A stretch of DNA of 64,000 nucleotides from Burkholderia sp. MS389 (GCF_016899425.1 NZ_CP045994.1:1116001-1180000), one strand, 5' to 3'; counted from the first letter of the stretch, positions 44,463 to 54,084 are shown. Program-made: numbers and translations. Notes: generated by a model from the letters alone, not told the origin.

Positions 44463-47400
44463 TCAGTGGTGCGTCGTTTCGACCTGCTGCATCGGGGCCG
44501 TATCGGCCGGCGGCAGCACCTTGCGTTCGCGCGGCACGCGGGCCGGGCGCGGGAGTCGCGATGCGGCTTCCTGCGCGGCCGCGAACTTGTCGGCGTCCGT
44601 GTTCACCCAGACGAGACCGGCCTGCTCCAGCACGACATCCAGGCTCGCCGAAGCGGGCGCGGCTGCCGGTTGTGCGGGAGCCGGCGTCGGTGCCGGTGCG
44701 GCGACGGCCTCGACCGGTGCTGCGTCGACAGGCGCTGCTTCGACCGGTGCCGGTTCGACTGCCACCGGAGCGGCTTCGATCGCGACGGCCGGTGCGGCTG
44801 GCTCGACCGGTGCGGCTTGCGGCGCCTCGACAGCGACCGGCGCGGCTTGCGGCGCGTCGACAGCGACCGGAGCGGCCGCCGGCACTTCGAACGCATCGGT
44901 CGGCGATACCGCGACCGGCGCCGGGCCCGCTTCCGCGACCGCCGGTGCGACCGGTGCCGGTTCTGCTGCCTGGACGGCGACGACGGGCTCGACCGGGGCG
45001 GCCGGAGCCGCTTCGGCGTGTGCCGGCGCCGGCTGCGCTTCGACAGCGGCTGGTGCGGCATGCTGCTCGGCGACGGCTTCCACGGCGACCGCGCTGGCCG
45101 CGGCCGCGACGACTACCGGTGCGGCAGTGTGGGCCGGTTCGGCCGCGACCGGCGTCACGGCTTGCGCCGCGACTTCGCCTTCGGCGCCTTGCTCGGCCTG
45201 GTCGACCGAGCCGTCTTCCTCGCGCTCGCGACGACCGCCGCGGCGGCCGCGACGGCGACGGCGGCGTTCTTCGCCGTCACGTGCGCCGGCTTCCGCATCG
45301 GCTGCCAGTTCCGCGCCGGGCAGGGCTTCTGCAACAGCCTTGTCGGTTTCCGGTTCCGGATGGTTTTCGCCGCGGGTGACGGTTTCGAGCGTGGCCGCAT
45401 GCTGGGTCGGCTTGCGGCGTTCGCCGCGCTCGCGACGCTCGCCGCGTTCCTGGCGCTCGCCACGGCCGGCTGCTTCGACGCCTTCCGGCTGTTCGCCGCG
45501 CTCGCGCGGTTCGCGGTTTTCCCGCGGTTCGCGCGGCTCACGGGCTTCACGCGGCTCGCGACCTTCGCGCGGGCCACGGCCCTCGCGGCCTTCGCGACCC
45601 TCACGGTTTTCACGACCTTCGCGGTTTTCGCGACCCTCGCGGCCCTCACGCAGCTCACGACCCTCGCGCGGCTCACGGCCTTCACGCGGTTCGCGCACTT
45701 CCTTGCCTTCGCGCTCCTGGCGTTGCGGCTGGCCACGGCCGGCGGCTGCCTGGTCACGGCCGCCTTGCGCCTGCTGGGCGCCGCCGCGACGGTTGCGGTT
45801 GCGATCGCCGCCGCGCTGCTCTGTCTTTTCGTTGCGCTCGCGAGCCGGGCGGGCTGCCTGCTCCTTCGCCGGGGCTGGCGCGACCGGTGCGGGCGCCGGT
45901 GCCGGCGACACGCCGAACAGGCCCTTCAGCCAGCCGATGAAGCCGCCGCTTGCAGCGGCGACGGGCGCCGGGGCGGGGGCCGCAACGGGTTCGACCGGAC
46001 GCTGCGGCGCCGGGCTCGGTGCCGGACGCTCGGGCGTGATGCCCTTGACCGCGGCTTCCTGCTTCGGCTTCACTTCGGCCGCACGCTTGCTGTAGCCGGT
46101 TTCCGACTCGAGCTCGCGGGCCGCTTCCTCGGCCATCTTCCAGGATGCGCGCGGATCGTCGAGGCGCGCGTCGTCGTGACGCAGGCGCTCGAGCTTGTAG
46201 TGCGGCGTATCGAGGTGCTTGTTCGGGATCAGCACGATGCCGACCTTGAAGCGCGACTCGATCTTGTTGATTTCCTGACGCTTTTCGTTCAGCAGGAAGG
46301 CGGTCACCTCGACCGGCACCTGGCAGTGGATCGCCGCGGTGTTTTCCTTCATCGCTTCTTCCTGAATGATCCGCAGGACCTGCAGCGCGGACGATTCGGT
46401 ATCGCGGATGTGGCCGGTGCCGTTGCAGCGCGGGCACGTCACGTGGCTGCCTTCCGACAGCGCCGGGCGCAGGCGCTGGCGCGACAGCTCCATCAGGCCG
46501 AAGCGGGAGATCTTGCCCATCTGCACGCGCGCACGGTCGTGCTTGAGCGCGTCCTTCAGGCGCTGCTCGACTTCACGCTGGCTCTTCGCCGATTCCATGT
46601 CGATGAAATCGATCACGATCAGGCCGCCGAGGTCGCGCAGGCGCAGCTGGCGGGCGACTTCGTCGGCCGCTTCGAGGTTCGTGCGGGTGGCCGTTTCCTC
46701 GATGTCCGCGCCCTTGGTCGCGCGGGCCGAGTTCACGTCGATCGCGACGAGCGCTTCGGTGTGGTCGATCACGATCGCGCCACCGGACGGCAGCGGCACC
46801 GTGCGCGAGTACGCGGTTTCGATCTGGTGCTCGATCTGGAAACGCGAGAACAGCGGCACGTCGTCGTGGTAGCGCTTCACCTTCGCGACGTTGTCCGGCA
46901 TCACGATGTCCATGAACGCACGGGCCTGATCGTGGATTTCGTTCGTGTCGATCAGGATTTCGCCGATATCGGGCTGGAAATAGTCCCGGATCGCGCGGAT
47001 CACGAGGCTCGATTCCAGATAGATCAGCATCGGCTGGCCGGCGTTGCCGCTTTGCGACGCCGCTTCGATCGCGCGCCACAGTTGCAGCAGGTAATTCAGG
47101 TCCCATTGCAGTTCCTCGGCGCTGCGGCCGATGCCCGCGGTACGGGCGATCATGCTCATGCCGTCCGGAATCTGCAGTTGCGCCATCGTTTCGCGCAGTT
47201 CCTGGCGCTCGTCGCCTTCGATCCGGCGCGACACGCCGCCGCCGCGCGGATTGTTCGGCATCAGCACGAGGTAGCGGCCGGCGAGCGAGATGAAGGTGGT
47301 GAGGGCGGCGCCCTTGTTGCCACGCTCTTCCTTCTCGACCTGGACGATCAGCTCCTGGCCTTCGCGCAGCGCATCCTGAATGCGCGCGGAGCGCATGTCG

Positions 47401-47645
47401 ATGCCGTCCTTGAAGTACTGGCGGGCGACTTCCTTGAACGGCAGGAAGCCGTGGCGGTCTTCGCCGTAGTTGACGAAGCACGCTTCGAGCGACGGCTCGA
47501 TACGGGTGATGACACCTTTGTAGATATTGCCTTTGCGCTGTTCGCGCCCGGCGGTTTCGATGTCGATGTCGATGAGCTTTTGCCCATCGACGATGGCGAC
47601 GCGCAGCTCCTCCTGCTGCGTCGCATTGAACAGCATGCGTTTCAT
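44463..47645 (-). CDS. rne: Ribonuclease E
   Basis: 1060 residues. The N-terminal half is catalytic: start [21 protein letters not shown]1 domain to about residue 125, DNase-I-like domain with the metal aspartates in [10 protein letters not shown] and LIVIDFIDM, and the Zn-link [10 protein letters not shown]. The C-terminal half is disordered: an Arg/Glu block from about residue 645 ([11 protein letters not shown] repeats) probably binds RNA and degradosome proteins, then an Ala/Pro/Val-rich region ([17 protein letters not shown]) and the tail [15 protein letters not shown]. RNase E is the main endonuclease of mRNA decay and rRNA maturation, membrane-associated in E. coli. It is divergent from rluC, as in E. 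coli. Confidence 0.96.
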   Translation of the reverse strand: MKRMLFNATQQEELRVAIVDGQKLIDIDIETAGREQRKGNIYKGVITRIEPSLEACFVNYGEDRHGFLPFKEVARQYFKDGIDMRSARIQDALREGQELIVQVEKEERGNKGAALTTFISLAGRYLVLMPNNPRGGGVSRRIEGDERQELRETMAQLQIPDGMSMIARTAGIGRSAEELQWDLNYLLQLWRAIEAASQSGNAGQPMLIYLESSLVIRAIRDYFQPDIGEILIDTNEIHDQARAFMDIVMPDNVAKVKRYHDDVPLFSRFQIEHQIETAYSRTVPLPSGGAIVIDHTEALVAIDVNSARATKGADIEETATRTNLEAADEVARQLRLRDLGGLIVIDFIDMESAKSQREVEQRLKDALKHDRARVQMGKISRFGLMELSRQRLRPALSEGSHVTCPRCNGTGHIRDTESSALQVLRIIQEEAMKENTAAIHCQVPVEVTAFLLNEKRQEINKIESRFKVGIVLIPNKHLDTPHYKLERLRHDDARLDDPRASWKMAEEAARELESETGYSKRAAEVKPKQEAAVKGITPERPAPSPAPQRPVEPVAAPAPAPVAAASGGFIGWLKGLFGVSPAPAPAPVAPAPAKEQAARPARERNEKTEQRGGDRNRNRRGGAQQAQGGRDQAAAGRGQPQRQEREGKEVREPREGREPREGRELREGREGRENREGRENREGREGREGRGPREGREPREAREPREPRENREPRERGEQPEGVEAAGRGERQERGERRERGERRKPTQHAATLETVTRGENHPEPETDKAVAEALPGAELAADAEAGARDGEERRRRRRGRRGGRREREEDGSVDQAEQGAEGEVAAQAVTPVAAEPAHTAAPVVVAAAASAVAVEAVAEQHAAPAAVEAQPAPAHAEAAPAAPVEPVVAVQAAEPAPVAPAVAEAGPAPVAVSPTDAFEVPAAAPVAVDAPQAAPVAVEAPQAAPVEPAAPAVAIEAAPVAVEPAPVEAAPVDAAPVEAVAAPAPTPAPAQPAAAPASASLDVVLEQAGLVWVNTDADKFAAAQEAASRLPRPARVPRERKVLPPADTAPMQQVETTHH
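44812..44871. repeat. 30-bp tandem repeat in the rne 3' region
   Basis: Two near-identical 30-bp units (44812-44841 and 44842-44871) starting GCGGCTTGCGGCG, differing at two positions. They encode [11 protein letters not shown] in the disordered C-terminus of RNase E. Confidence 0.7.
45492..45703. repeat. Degenerate 9-12-bp repeats encoding the Arg/Glu block of RNase E
   Basis: Imperfect iterations of the type TCGCGACCCTCACGG across about 210 bp, encoding REGRE-P/N/L/G units. No spacers, hence not a CRISPR array. A plausible copy-number hot spot. Confidence 0.7.
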
Positions 47646-48365
47646 GAACGACTCCAGGCGGCTCCGCTGCCGGCGCCTCGCGGTTGTCAGTCGCGAGGGC
47701 GGGAACGACGGCAGGCCGCACCTTGTTGTGTTGTCACGAGCACGCTGGAGCGGGAACGCTGGCGGGGAGAATTGCCTGAAGAGGCGCTTGGGCCCGAAAG
47801 ACGGGGCCGGCGGCCATAGGGCACCTGCGAATACGGCTTCAAAGCACGGCGTTCACACACCGCACGCTGCAAAAGCGCGCTAAGCCTGTCCGGGCATTGC
47901 CACGGGCGCGCGCAATGCGTCGCGCGCGCCGACGGGCGGCAGATGCTGCGGCTTGGGCCGCAGCGGGGAGTATCGAATCCAGCCCGACTTTCCCGCTTGG
48001 GGTGTACTTCCCTGGTTTGACGTCGCCAAGCCCCGCACGCTTCGCGGGGCCAAATCGGGCGCAACGCCGTAATTTTCGCAACCGGCAGCCTGCGGACGCA
48101 CTGCGCGCCGTCGGGCTGCCGATCAAATTCTTTTCAACCAACTTTCCGTTACCGCGGCGCCTTGCCGACCGAATCCGCCTGTGGGCGCGATCCTTGCCGA
48201 CGGGCGGCGCCGTGCGTGCAACTTGCTGCATCTCTTTGATTAGGGGCGAGCAGCGGACCCCCGGCGCAAGTAAAATAGCGGTTTGCGCTTGCGCCTTGCC
48301 CAATTCAGCCGGGGCCGGCCGATCAGGCCACCCACAACGTCAGGCTGGGCAAAATTATATTCAGT
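47646..48365. other. 720-bp divergent intergenic region rne / rluC (rne leader)
   Basis: No gene of quality is visible. Three GC hairpins occur: GGCGCGCGC/GCGCGCGCC (47905-47913 with 47922-47930), GCTGCGG/CCGCAGC (47945-47951 with 47958-47964), and GCCCCGC/GCGGGGC (48030-48036 with 48044-48050). In E. coli the rne leader is a long structured RNA that mediates autoregulation by RNase E, and this region occupies the same place. AT-rich patches near 48120-48170 and 48345-48365 may hold promoters for either side. Confidence 0.6.
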
Positions 48366-49370
48366 ATGAATGAGTTAGGCAAAATATCCCAGAATTCGGT
48401 CGCAAGCGGCCAGGTATCGATGATCGAGATCGACGAAAACTCGGCCGGTCAGCGTATCGACAATTTCCTGTTGCGCGTCTGTAAAGGCGTGCCGAAAAGC
48501 CATATTTACCGGATCCTGCGCAGCGGCGAAGTGCGCGTGAACAAGGGCCGGATCGACGCGCAGTACCGCCTGGAACTGGGCGACCTCGTCCGCGTGCCGC
48601 CGGTGCGCGTGGCCGCGGCCGACCTCGCACGCGCCGACACGCCGGTCGTGCCGCCCGCGAATTTCGACGTGCTGTACGAGGACGACGCGATGCTCGTGAT
48701 CGACAAGCCGGCCGGGGTCGCGGTCCACGGTGGCAGCGGCGTCGCGTTCGGCGTGATCGAGCAGATGCGGCAGGCGCGCCCGCGCGCGAAATTCCTCGAA
48801 CTGGTGCATCGGCTCGACCGCGAGACGTCCGGCATCCTGATGCTCGCGAAGAAGCGCACGGCGCTCGTCGCCCTGCACGAGCAGATCCGCGAGAACCGGA
48901 TGGACAAGCGCTACTTCGCGTGCGCGCATGGCGAATGGCAATCCGACTGGGGCCGGCGCCGCGCGGTGAAGGCGCCGCTGTTCAAGTATTCGACCCCGGA
49001 AGGGGAGCGCCGCGTGCGCGTGCAGGACGATGGGCTGGCCTCGCATACGGTGTTCAACCTCGTCGACCGCTGGTCCGACTATGTGCTCGTCGAAGCGGAA
49101 CTCAAAACGGGTCGGACCCATCAGATACGGGTGCACCTCGCGCATCTCGGCTTGCCGATCGCCGGCGACGCGAAGTATGGCGATTTCGCACTGAACAAGG
49201 CGCTGGCGCGCGCGAACGCGCAGCCGTCGCTGAAGCGGATGTTCCTGCATGCGCACCGCCTCAAGCTCGCGCATCCGCTGACCGGCGAGGCGCTGCAGTT
49301 CGATGCGCCGTTGCCGGCCGAATGCCGGCGCTTCCTCGATCAACTCAGCGCATTGCGCGATACCGCCTGA
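48366..49370 (+). CDS. rluC: Ribosomal large subunit pseudouridine synthase C
   Basis: 334 residues. S4-like N-terminus (GQRIDNFLLRVCKGVPKSHI) and a pseudouridine synthase domain with the catalytic aspartate in LVHRLDRETSGILMLAKK and the KTGRTHQIRVHLAHLG motif. RluC modifies 955, 2504 and 2580 in 23S rRNA (E. coli numbering). ATG 48366 gives a N-terminal tail of 18 residues; ATG 48420 is possible. First of a chain with the HAD phosphatase, Rieske and SppA genes. Confidence 0.94.
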   Translation: MNELGKISQNSVASGQVSMIEIDENSAGQRIDNFLLRVCKGVPKSHIYRILRSGEVRVNKGRIDAQYRLELGDLVRVPPVRVAAADLARADTPVVPPANFDVLYEDDAMLVIDKPAGVAVHGGSGVAFGVIEQMRQARPRAKFLELVHRLDRETSGILMLAKKRTALVALHEQIRENRMDKRYFACAHGEWQSDWGRRRAVKAPLFKYSTPEGERRVRVQDDGLASHTVFNLVDRWSDYVLVEAELKTGRTHQIRVHLAHLGLPIAGDAKYGDFALNKALARANAQPSLKRMFLHAHRLKLAHPLTGEALQFDAPLPAECRRFLDQLSALRDTA

Positions 49371-49375
49371 ACCGC

Positions 49376-50035
49376 ATGGCTCGACAGCAATTTGACCTGA
49401 TCGTCTTCGACTGGGACGGCACGCTGATGGATTCGACTGCGCACATCGCGCACAGCATCCAGGCCGCATGCCGCGATCTCGGTCTGCCCACGCCGTCCGA
49501 CGAGGCCTCCCGCTACGTGATCGGCCTCGGGCTGCGCGACGCGCTGCAGATCACGGCTCCGACCCTCGATCCGTCCGACTATGCGCGGCTGGCCGAACGC
49601 TACCGCTATCACTATCTGCTCGACGACCAGCGCATCCAACTGTTCGCCGGCGTGCGCGAGCTGCTCGCCGAACTGCGCGACACGGGCTACCTGCTCGCCG
49701 TCGCAACCGGCAAAGGGCGGGTCGGGCTGAACCGCGTGCTCGACCAGTCGAAACTGACGAGCTGGTTCGATGCGACGCGCTGCGCGGATGAGACGTTCTC
49801 GAAACCGCATCCGGCGATGCTGCACGAGTTGTCACGGGAATTGGGGCAGGACCTGTCGCGCACCGTGATGATCGGCGACACCACGCACGACCTGCAGATG
49901 GCCGCCAGCGCCGGCGCGGCCGGCGTCGGCGTCGCGTACGGCGCGCACCCGGCCGATGCGCTGGCGGCGCTCACGCCGCGCTTCGTCGCGCCGGACGTCG
50001 GCGCGCTGGCCGCCTGGCTGCGGGAGCACGCATGA
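49376..50035 (+). CDS. HAD-family hydrolase (Gph/phosphoglycolate-phosphatase-like)
   Basis: 219 residues. HAD motifs: I FDWDGTLMDSTAHIA (nucleophile Asp), II LLAVATGKGR, III/IV around FSKPHPAML and MIGDTTHDLQMAASAGA. The cap region resembles Gph and its relatives that dephosphorylate 2-phosphoglycolate or similar. It starts 5 nt after the rluC stop. Its stop overlaps the Rieske start as ATGA. The real substrate is unknown; the symbol gph would overstate what can be seen. Confidence 0.9.
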   Translation: MARQQFDLIVFDWDGTLMDSTAHIAHSIQAACRDLGLPTPSDEASRYVIGLGLRDALQITAPTLDPSDYARLAERYRYHYLLDDQRIQLFAGVRELLAELRDTGYLLAVATGKGRVGLNRVLDQSKLTSWFDATRCADETFSKPHPAMLHELSRELGQDLSRTVMIGDTTHDLQMAASAGAAGVGVAYGAHPADALAALTPRFVAPDVGALAAWLREHA

Positions 50036-50433
50036 GCGCGGCGCCGGACGCCGTGCGCGTATGCGCGTCCGACGCGCTGACCGACGGCGGCGTCGGCGTG
50101 CGCGTCGACGCGACGCTGCGCGGCGAGCAGGCCGTCGTGTTCTTCGTGCGTTACGACGGCCGCGCGTACGGCTACCTGAACCGCTGCGCGCACGTGCCGA
50201 TGGAGCTTGACTGGGCCGAAGGGCAGTTCTTCGAGTCGTCGGGCCTCTATCTGATGTGCGCGACGCACGGCGCGATCTACGCGCCGGATACCGGCAAGTG
50301 CGTCGGCGGCCCGTGCCGCGGCGGCCGCCTGCGACCGGTCGAGGTCGACGAGCGCGACACGCCCGACGGCCGTGCGGTATTCTGGGTGCCCGATGCGGAC
50401 CTGCATCCTGCCACTTCCGCCACGACCGATTGA
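50032..50433 (+). CDS. Rieske 2Fe-2S domain protein
   Basis: 133 residues. Cluster ligands C52 and H54 in LNRCAHVPMELDW and C76 and H79 in YLMCATHGAIYAPD fit the C-x-H ... C-x-x-H pattern. It lacks signal peptide, membrane anchor and oxygenase domain. Small soluble Rieske proteins serve as electron carriers to oxygenases or reductases, but no such gene is nearby. Translationally coupled to the HAD phosphatase. Function unknown. Confidence 0.92.
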   Translation: MSAAPDAVRVCASDALTDGGVGVRVDATLRGEQAVVFFVRYDGRAYGYLNRCAHVPMELDWAEGQFFESSGLYLMCATHGAIYAPDTGKCVGGPCRGGRLRPVEVDERDTPDGRAVFWVPDADLHPATSATTD

Positions 50434-50445
50434 CGACACTACTGC

Positions 50446-51438
50446 ATGGCCGACCAACCGAATTCCCCGGATTCCTCCTCCCGTCCCGACAGCCGTGAAC
50501 CGAGCTGGGAGCGCGCGGCGCTCGAGCGGATCGCGCTCGCGGCCGTCAAGGAGCAGCGCGCGGCACGGCGCTGGAAGATCTTCTTCCGCTTCGCGTTTCT
50601 CGGCGTGTTCGTGCTGTTCGCGTTTGCGCTGATCGATTTCTCGAGCGATTCGAAGTTTTCGGCGAGCGGGCGGCATACGGCGCTCGTGACGATCGACGGC
50701 GAGATCGCGGCCGGCGTCAACGCGAACGCCGACGACATCAACACGGCGCTCGACGCCGCCTTCGACGACGACGGCACGGTCGGCGTCGTGCTGCGGATCA
50801 ACAGCCCGGGCGGCAGCCCGGTGCAGGCCGGGATGGTCTACGACGAGATCCGGCGGTTGCGCGGCAAGTATCCGGACAAGCCGCTGTACGTCGTCGTGAC
50901 CGACATGTGCGCGTCGGGCGGCTATTACATCGCGTCCGCCGCCGACAAGATCTTCGTCGACAAGGCGAGCATCGTCGGGTCGATCGGCGTGCTGATGGAC
51001 GGGTTCGGCTTCACCGGGCTGATGGGCAAGCTCGGCGTCGAGCGGCGCCTGCATACGTCGGGCGAAAACAAGGGCTTCTACGATCCGTTCTCGCCGGAAA
51101 CGCCGAAGATGGACGCGCACGCGCAGGCACTGCTCGACCAGGTGCATGCGCAGTTCATCAAGGCGGTGAAGGATGGCCGCGGCAAGCGGCTGCACGAGAC
51201 GCCCGACATGTTCTCGGGCCTGTTCTGGACCGGCGAAAAGAGTGTCGAACTGGGCCTCGCCGACGGCTACGGCACGACCGACACGGTCGCACGCGACGTG
51301 CTGAAGGCGCCGGATCTGGTCGACTACACGGTGAAGGAAAGCCTGACGAATCGCGTCGCGCGCAAGTTCGGCGCGGCCGTCGGCGGCGCCGCGATGAAGG
51401 CGCTGACGGCCGGCGGCGCGTCGGTCAGCCTGCGCTGA
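50446..51438 (+). CDS. sppA: S49 family signal peptide peptidase (SppA-like)
   Basis: 330 residues. N-terminal cytoplasmic 40 residues, one membrane helix (FFRFAFLGVFVLFAFALI), then the protease domain. Catalytic serine is S157 in DMCASGGYYIAS and the general-base lysine K209 in TSGENKGFYDPF; INSPGGSPVQAG is the substrate-groove motif. SppA degrades leftover signal peptides at the inner membrane. This is the short single-domain form. Follows the Rieske gene by 12 nt. Confidence 0.94.
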   Translation: MADQPNSPDSSSRPDSREPSWERAALERIALAAVKEQRAARRWKIFFRFAFLGVFVLFAFALIDFSSDSKFSASGRHTALVTIDGEIAAGVNANADDINTALDAAFDDDGTVGVVLRINSPGGSPVQAGMVYDEIRRLRGKYPDKPLYVVVTDMCASGGYYIASAADKIFVDKASIVGSIGVLMDGFGFTGLMGKLGVERRLHTSGENKGFYDPFSPETPKMDAHAQALLDQVHAQFIKAVKDGRGKRLHETPDMFSGLFWTGEKSVELGLADGYGTTDTVARDVLKAPDLVDYTVKESLTNRVARKFGAAVGGAAMKALTAGGASVSLR

Positions 51439-51453
51439 CGGCTGGCGGCAATC

Positions 51454-51477
51454 GGCGGGCCGCGACGGCCCGCCTTT
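51454..51477 (+). terminator. Terminator between sppA and the methylase gene
   Basis: 9-bp stem GGCGGGCCG (51454-51462) with CGGCCCGCC (51466-51474), loop CGA, then TTT. Confidence 0.75.
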
Positions 51478-51507
51478 CATCTGGCTGGCGGATCGCCGTT
51501 CGCGGCA

Positions 51508-52230
51508 TCAATTCGCGAGCAGCAGGAAGATCGCGGGGCGCTTGTGCAGATTCGGCGCAGGCGCTTTTTTCCAGTCGGCCACCGTGCGGCTCGCGATCGT
51601 TTCGGTCGCGAGGGTCAGGTCGGCCGCGACGCAGATCTGCGTCGACGGCGCGCAGGTCGCGACCAGCGTGTCGAGCATCGCGTGATTCCGGTACGGCGTT
51701 TCGATGAATATCTGCGTCTGGCGCGCCTTGCGCGACAGTTGCTCGAGTTCGCGCAGCCGTTTCGCGCGCGCGGCCGCATCGACCGGCAGATAGCCGTTGA
51801 ACGCGAAGCTCTGGCCGTTCAGGCCCGACGCCATCAGCGCGAGCAGGATCGAACTCGGCCCGACGAGCGGCACGACCTTCACGCCGCGCTCGTGCGCGCG
51901 GCGCACCAGCAGCGCGCCGGGGTCGGCGACGGCCGGGCAGCCGGCTTCCGACACGAGGCCCGCGTCCGCGCCGGCCAGCACGGGCGCGAGCAGCCGGTCG
52001 ATGGCGCCGGCCGGCGTATTGACGTTCAGCTCGCTGATCTCGATTTCCTGGATCGGCCGCGTCGTGCCGATCTTCTTCAGAAACGCGCGCGTCGTTTTCG
52101 CGTTCTCGCCGATGTAATAGCCGAGCGTGCCGGCGCGCGCCTGCACGGCGGCGGGCAGCACGGCGGCGAGCATCGATTCGTCGCCTTCGCCGAGCGTGTT
52201 CGGGACCAGATAAAGCGTGCCGGCGGTCAT
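51508..52230 (-). CDS. Tetrapyrrole-methylase-family SAM methyltransferase (RsmI-like)
   Basis: 240 residues. PF00590-type fold with GTLYLVPNTLGEGDESML at the N-terminus, AGLVSEAGCPAVADPGALLV (the RsmI loop with SEAGCPAVADPG instead of SDAGTPLISDPG), VGPSSILLALMASGLNG, and FIETPYRNHAMLD. The usual RsmI is about 280 residues and methylates the 2'-O of C1402 in 16S rRNA; this shorter paralogue has an unknown substrate. ATG 52230 follows GAGGAG, and overlaps the maf stop as ATGA. Confidence 0.88.
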   Translation of the reverse strand: MTAGTLYLVPNTLGEGDESMLAAVLPAAVQARAGTLGYYIGENAKTTRAFLKKIGTTRPIQEIEISELNVNTPAGAIDRLLAPVLAGADAGLVSEAGCPAVADPGALLVRRAHERGVKVVPLVGPSSILLALMASGLNGQSFAFNGYLPVDAAARAKRLRELEQLSRKARQTQIFIETPYRNHAMLDTLVATCAPSTQICVAADLTLATETIASRTVADWKKAPAPNLHKRPAIFLLLAN

Positions 52231-52859
52231 GCGCGGTCTCCTCGGGTGGTGGCAAACAGCGGATAGTCGGCGGCGCGCAGCATCCGCGTGAGGGCGATCA
52301 GCGGCAGGCCGACGAGCGCGGTCGGGTCGTCCGAGTCGATCGCGTCGAGCAGCGCGATGCCGAGCCCTTCGGACTTCGCGCTGCCGGCCACGTCGTACGG
52401 TGTTTCCGCGCGCAGGTAGGCGTCGAGTTCGGCTTCGGGCAGCGAACGGAAGCGCACGTGCGTGACGATGTCCTCGACCTGCGCGTCGTCGGTGCGGCTG
52501 TCGTACAGGCAGAGCGCACTGTGGAATTCGACTTTGCGGCCCTGCATCGACATGAGCTGCGCGAGCGCGCGCTCGTGCGTGCCGGGCTTGCCGATCTGGT
52601 GCCCGTCGAAGGTCGCGACCTGGTCCGACCCGATCACGAGCACGCCGTCCGGCGCATCGATCGTCGCGGCCACGGCCCGCGCCTTCGCGCCGGCGAGGCG
52701 CAGCGCGGTCGCGGCCGGCGTTTCGCCGGCGAGCGGGGTTTCGTCGAGGTCGGGCGACACGACGTCGAAGGGCACGCCGAGGCGCTCGAGGAGCGCGCGG
52801 CGGTAGCGGGAACTGGAGGCAAGAATCAGCCGCGGCGGGCGGCAAACGGTATCCGGCAT
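52227..52859 (-). CDS. maf: Maf/YceF-type nucleotide pyrophosphatase
   Basis: 210 residues. PRLILASSSRYRRALLERLG at the N-terminus, the active-site glutamate and aspartates in DLDETP and LVIGSDQVATFDG, and the later YDVAGSAKSEGLGI match the Maf family. YceF acts on m7GTP; Maf proteins more broadly hydrolyse non-canonical nucleoside triphosphates. Divergent from yceD, in the conserved maf-yceD-rpmF-plsX-fabH neighbourhood. It is coupled to the methylase gene. Confidence 0.93.
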   Translation of the reverse strand: MPDTVCRPPRLILASSSRYRRALLERLGVPFDVVSPDLDETPLAGETPAATALRLAGAKARAVAATIDAPDGVLVIGSDQVATFDGHQIGKPGTHERALAQLMSMQGRKVEFHSALCLYDSRTDDAQVEDIVTHVRFRSLPEAELDAYLRAETPYDVAGSAKSEGLGIALLDAIDSDDPTALVGLPLIALTRMLRAADYPLFATTRGDRA

Positions 52860-52922
52860 GGTCGGTTGGATCGGTGAGTCGTCAGGTGTGGCGCGGCGTT
52901 GCGCGGACGCAAGCTTAAGTGA

Positions 52923-52951
52923 TTGACCGCAAAAGGTAAAACAGGTATGCT
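52923..52951 (+). promoter_or_regulatory. Promoter of yceD
   Basis: -35 TTGACC (52923-52928), 17-nt spacer, -10 TATGCT (52946-52951). It leaves a leader of about 130 nt ahead of yceD. Confidence 0.7.
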
Positions 52952-53089
52952 TTCCCGCTTTTCGTCGGCAGGCTTTCGTTGTGGTGGCGCCTGCCGGGTC
53001 TTCGGAAGTAAAGTACGTCATCCTTCGATGAGCCGTACGCGAGCGGTGCCAAGCCGGATCCGCAAGTCAGCCTGTAGGCAGGAGCGCAC

Positions 53090-53725
53090 ATGAACACTTC
53101 TTCTGGCAAACCTGCGGCGGCGCTCGATCCGCACGCGGTCGACCTGTTCGAGTTCGCCCGCAGCGGGCGGCAGGCAGCCGGGGCGGTGCGCCTCTCGCAA
53201 CTGCCGCGCATGTTAAACGAAGTGCCGACGGACGCGCCAGATCGCGACACGGTCTTCACGTGGCAGGCGGAAGGGTTCACGCAGAAGGAGTTGCAGGACG
53301 ACGGCGCCGACGGGCAGCAGCCGTATCTGCGCCTCGCGGTGCACGGCCATGCGTGGCTCACGTGCCAGCGCTGCGTGACGCCGTACGATCAGACGTTCAA
53401 CGTCGACATGACGTACCGGGTCGTCGCGACCGAAGAAGAAGCTGAGGAATTTCCGCTCGACGACGATGAAGCCGATGTGATCGTGGGCTCACGCCAGTTC
53501 GATCTCGTCGACTTGATCGAAGAGGAATTGCTGCTTTCGTTGCCGCTCGTGCCCAAGCACGAGGTTTGCCCGGCAGTTCACGAAAGCCTCGTGTCGGGCG
53601 CGAGCGGTCCCGCGGAAGCGGCGGACGAGGAGTCCGACGAAGCCGGGGACGAAGGCAAACGGCCGAATCCGTTCGCAGCGCTGCAAGCGTTGAAGAAGGA
53701 CGGTGACGGCACCAAGAAACACTAA
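53090..53725 (+). CDS. yceD: YceD family protein (DUF177, 23S rRNA accumulation protein)
   Basis: 211 residues. C-x-x-C pair in HAWLTCQRCVTPYDQTF and the later VCPAVHE cysteine resemble a zinc-binding YceD fold. The acidic middle (DDDEADVIVGSRQFDLVDLIEEELLL-like helix) is family-typical. YceD is needed for normal 23S rRNA levels. It lies ahead of rpmF and plsX in many proteobacteria, and the ATG at 53090 is preceded by AGGAG. Confidence 0.93.
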   Translation: MNTSSGKPAAALDPHAVDLFEFARSGRQAAGAVRLSQLPRMLNEVPTDAPDRDTVFTWQAEGFTQKELQDDGADGQQPYLRLAVHGHAWLTCQRCVTPYDQTFNVDMTYRVVATEEEAEEFPLDDDEADVIVGSRQFDLVDLIEEELLLSLPLVPKHEVCPAVHESLVSGASGPAEAADEESDEAGDEGKRPNPFAALQALKKDGDGTKKH

Positions 53726-53768
53726 GCAGTTGTGGCGCGGGAAGGCGTAGGGCTTTGGGCCAGGGTAG

Positions 53769-53797
53769 TTAAGCGCCGGATCGGGCTGTGTTAGAAT
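53769..53797 (+). promoter_or_regulatory. Promoter of rpmF
   Basis: -10 TAGAAT (53792-53797) and a weak -35 TTAAGC (53769-53774), 17-nt spacer. Twenty-five nt before the rpmF start. Confidence 0.6.
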
Positions 53798-53822
53798 CCG
53801 GAAAATTATTTAGGAGTTAGTC

Positions 53823-54002
53823 ATGGCAGTCCAGCAAAACAAGAAGTCGCCGTCGAAGCGCGGCATGCATCGTTCGCACGATTTCCTGACGGCAGCGCCG
53901 CTGGCAGTCGAGCCGAGCACGGGTGAAGTGCATCTGCGTCACCACGTCAGCCCGAACGGCTACTATCGCGGCAAGAAAGTCGTCAAGACGAAGAACGACT
54001 AA
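53823..54002 (+). CDS. rpmF: 50S ribosomal protein L32
   Basis: 59 residues, reading [20 protein letters not shown] from ATG 53823, then the L32 core [18 protein letters not shown], to TAA 54002. L32 is a small protein of the 50S exit-tunnel side. AGGAG is 7 nt upstream. It lies between yceD and plsX, the order typical of proteobacteria. The zinc ribbon cysteines of some L32 forms are absent (C-minus type). Confidence 0.97.
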
Positions 54003-54084
54003 GCGTCAAGTCACGCGTTGCGCGCTACGCTCGCCGTTCGCGTGACAACTGGTTCGCTTGACACTTTCCTGGCTCAACAAAAAG

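Noticed and set aside
45492..45703. Possible CRISPR array
   Set aside because: The repeats are contiguous, degenerate and in frame with RNase E; there are no unique spacers.
43110..47819. A 1569-codon open frame on the plus strand opposite rne, mobA and moaA
   Set aside because: It is an antisense shadow created by high GC and biased codons; the opposite strand carries RNase E, MobA and MoaA with full family motifs.
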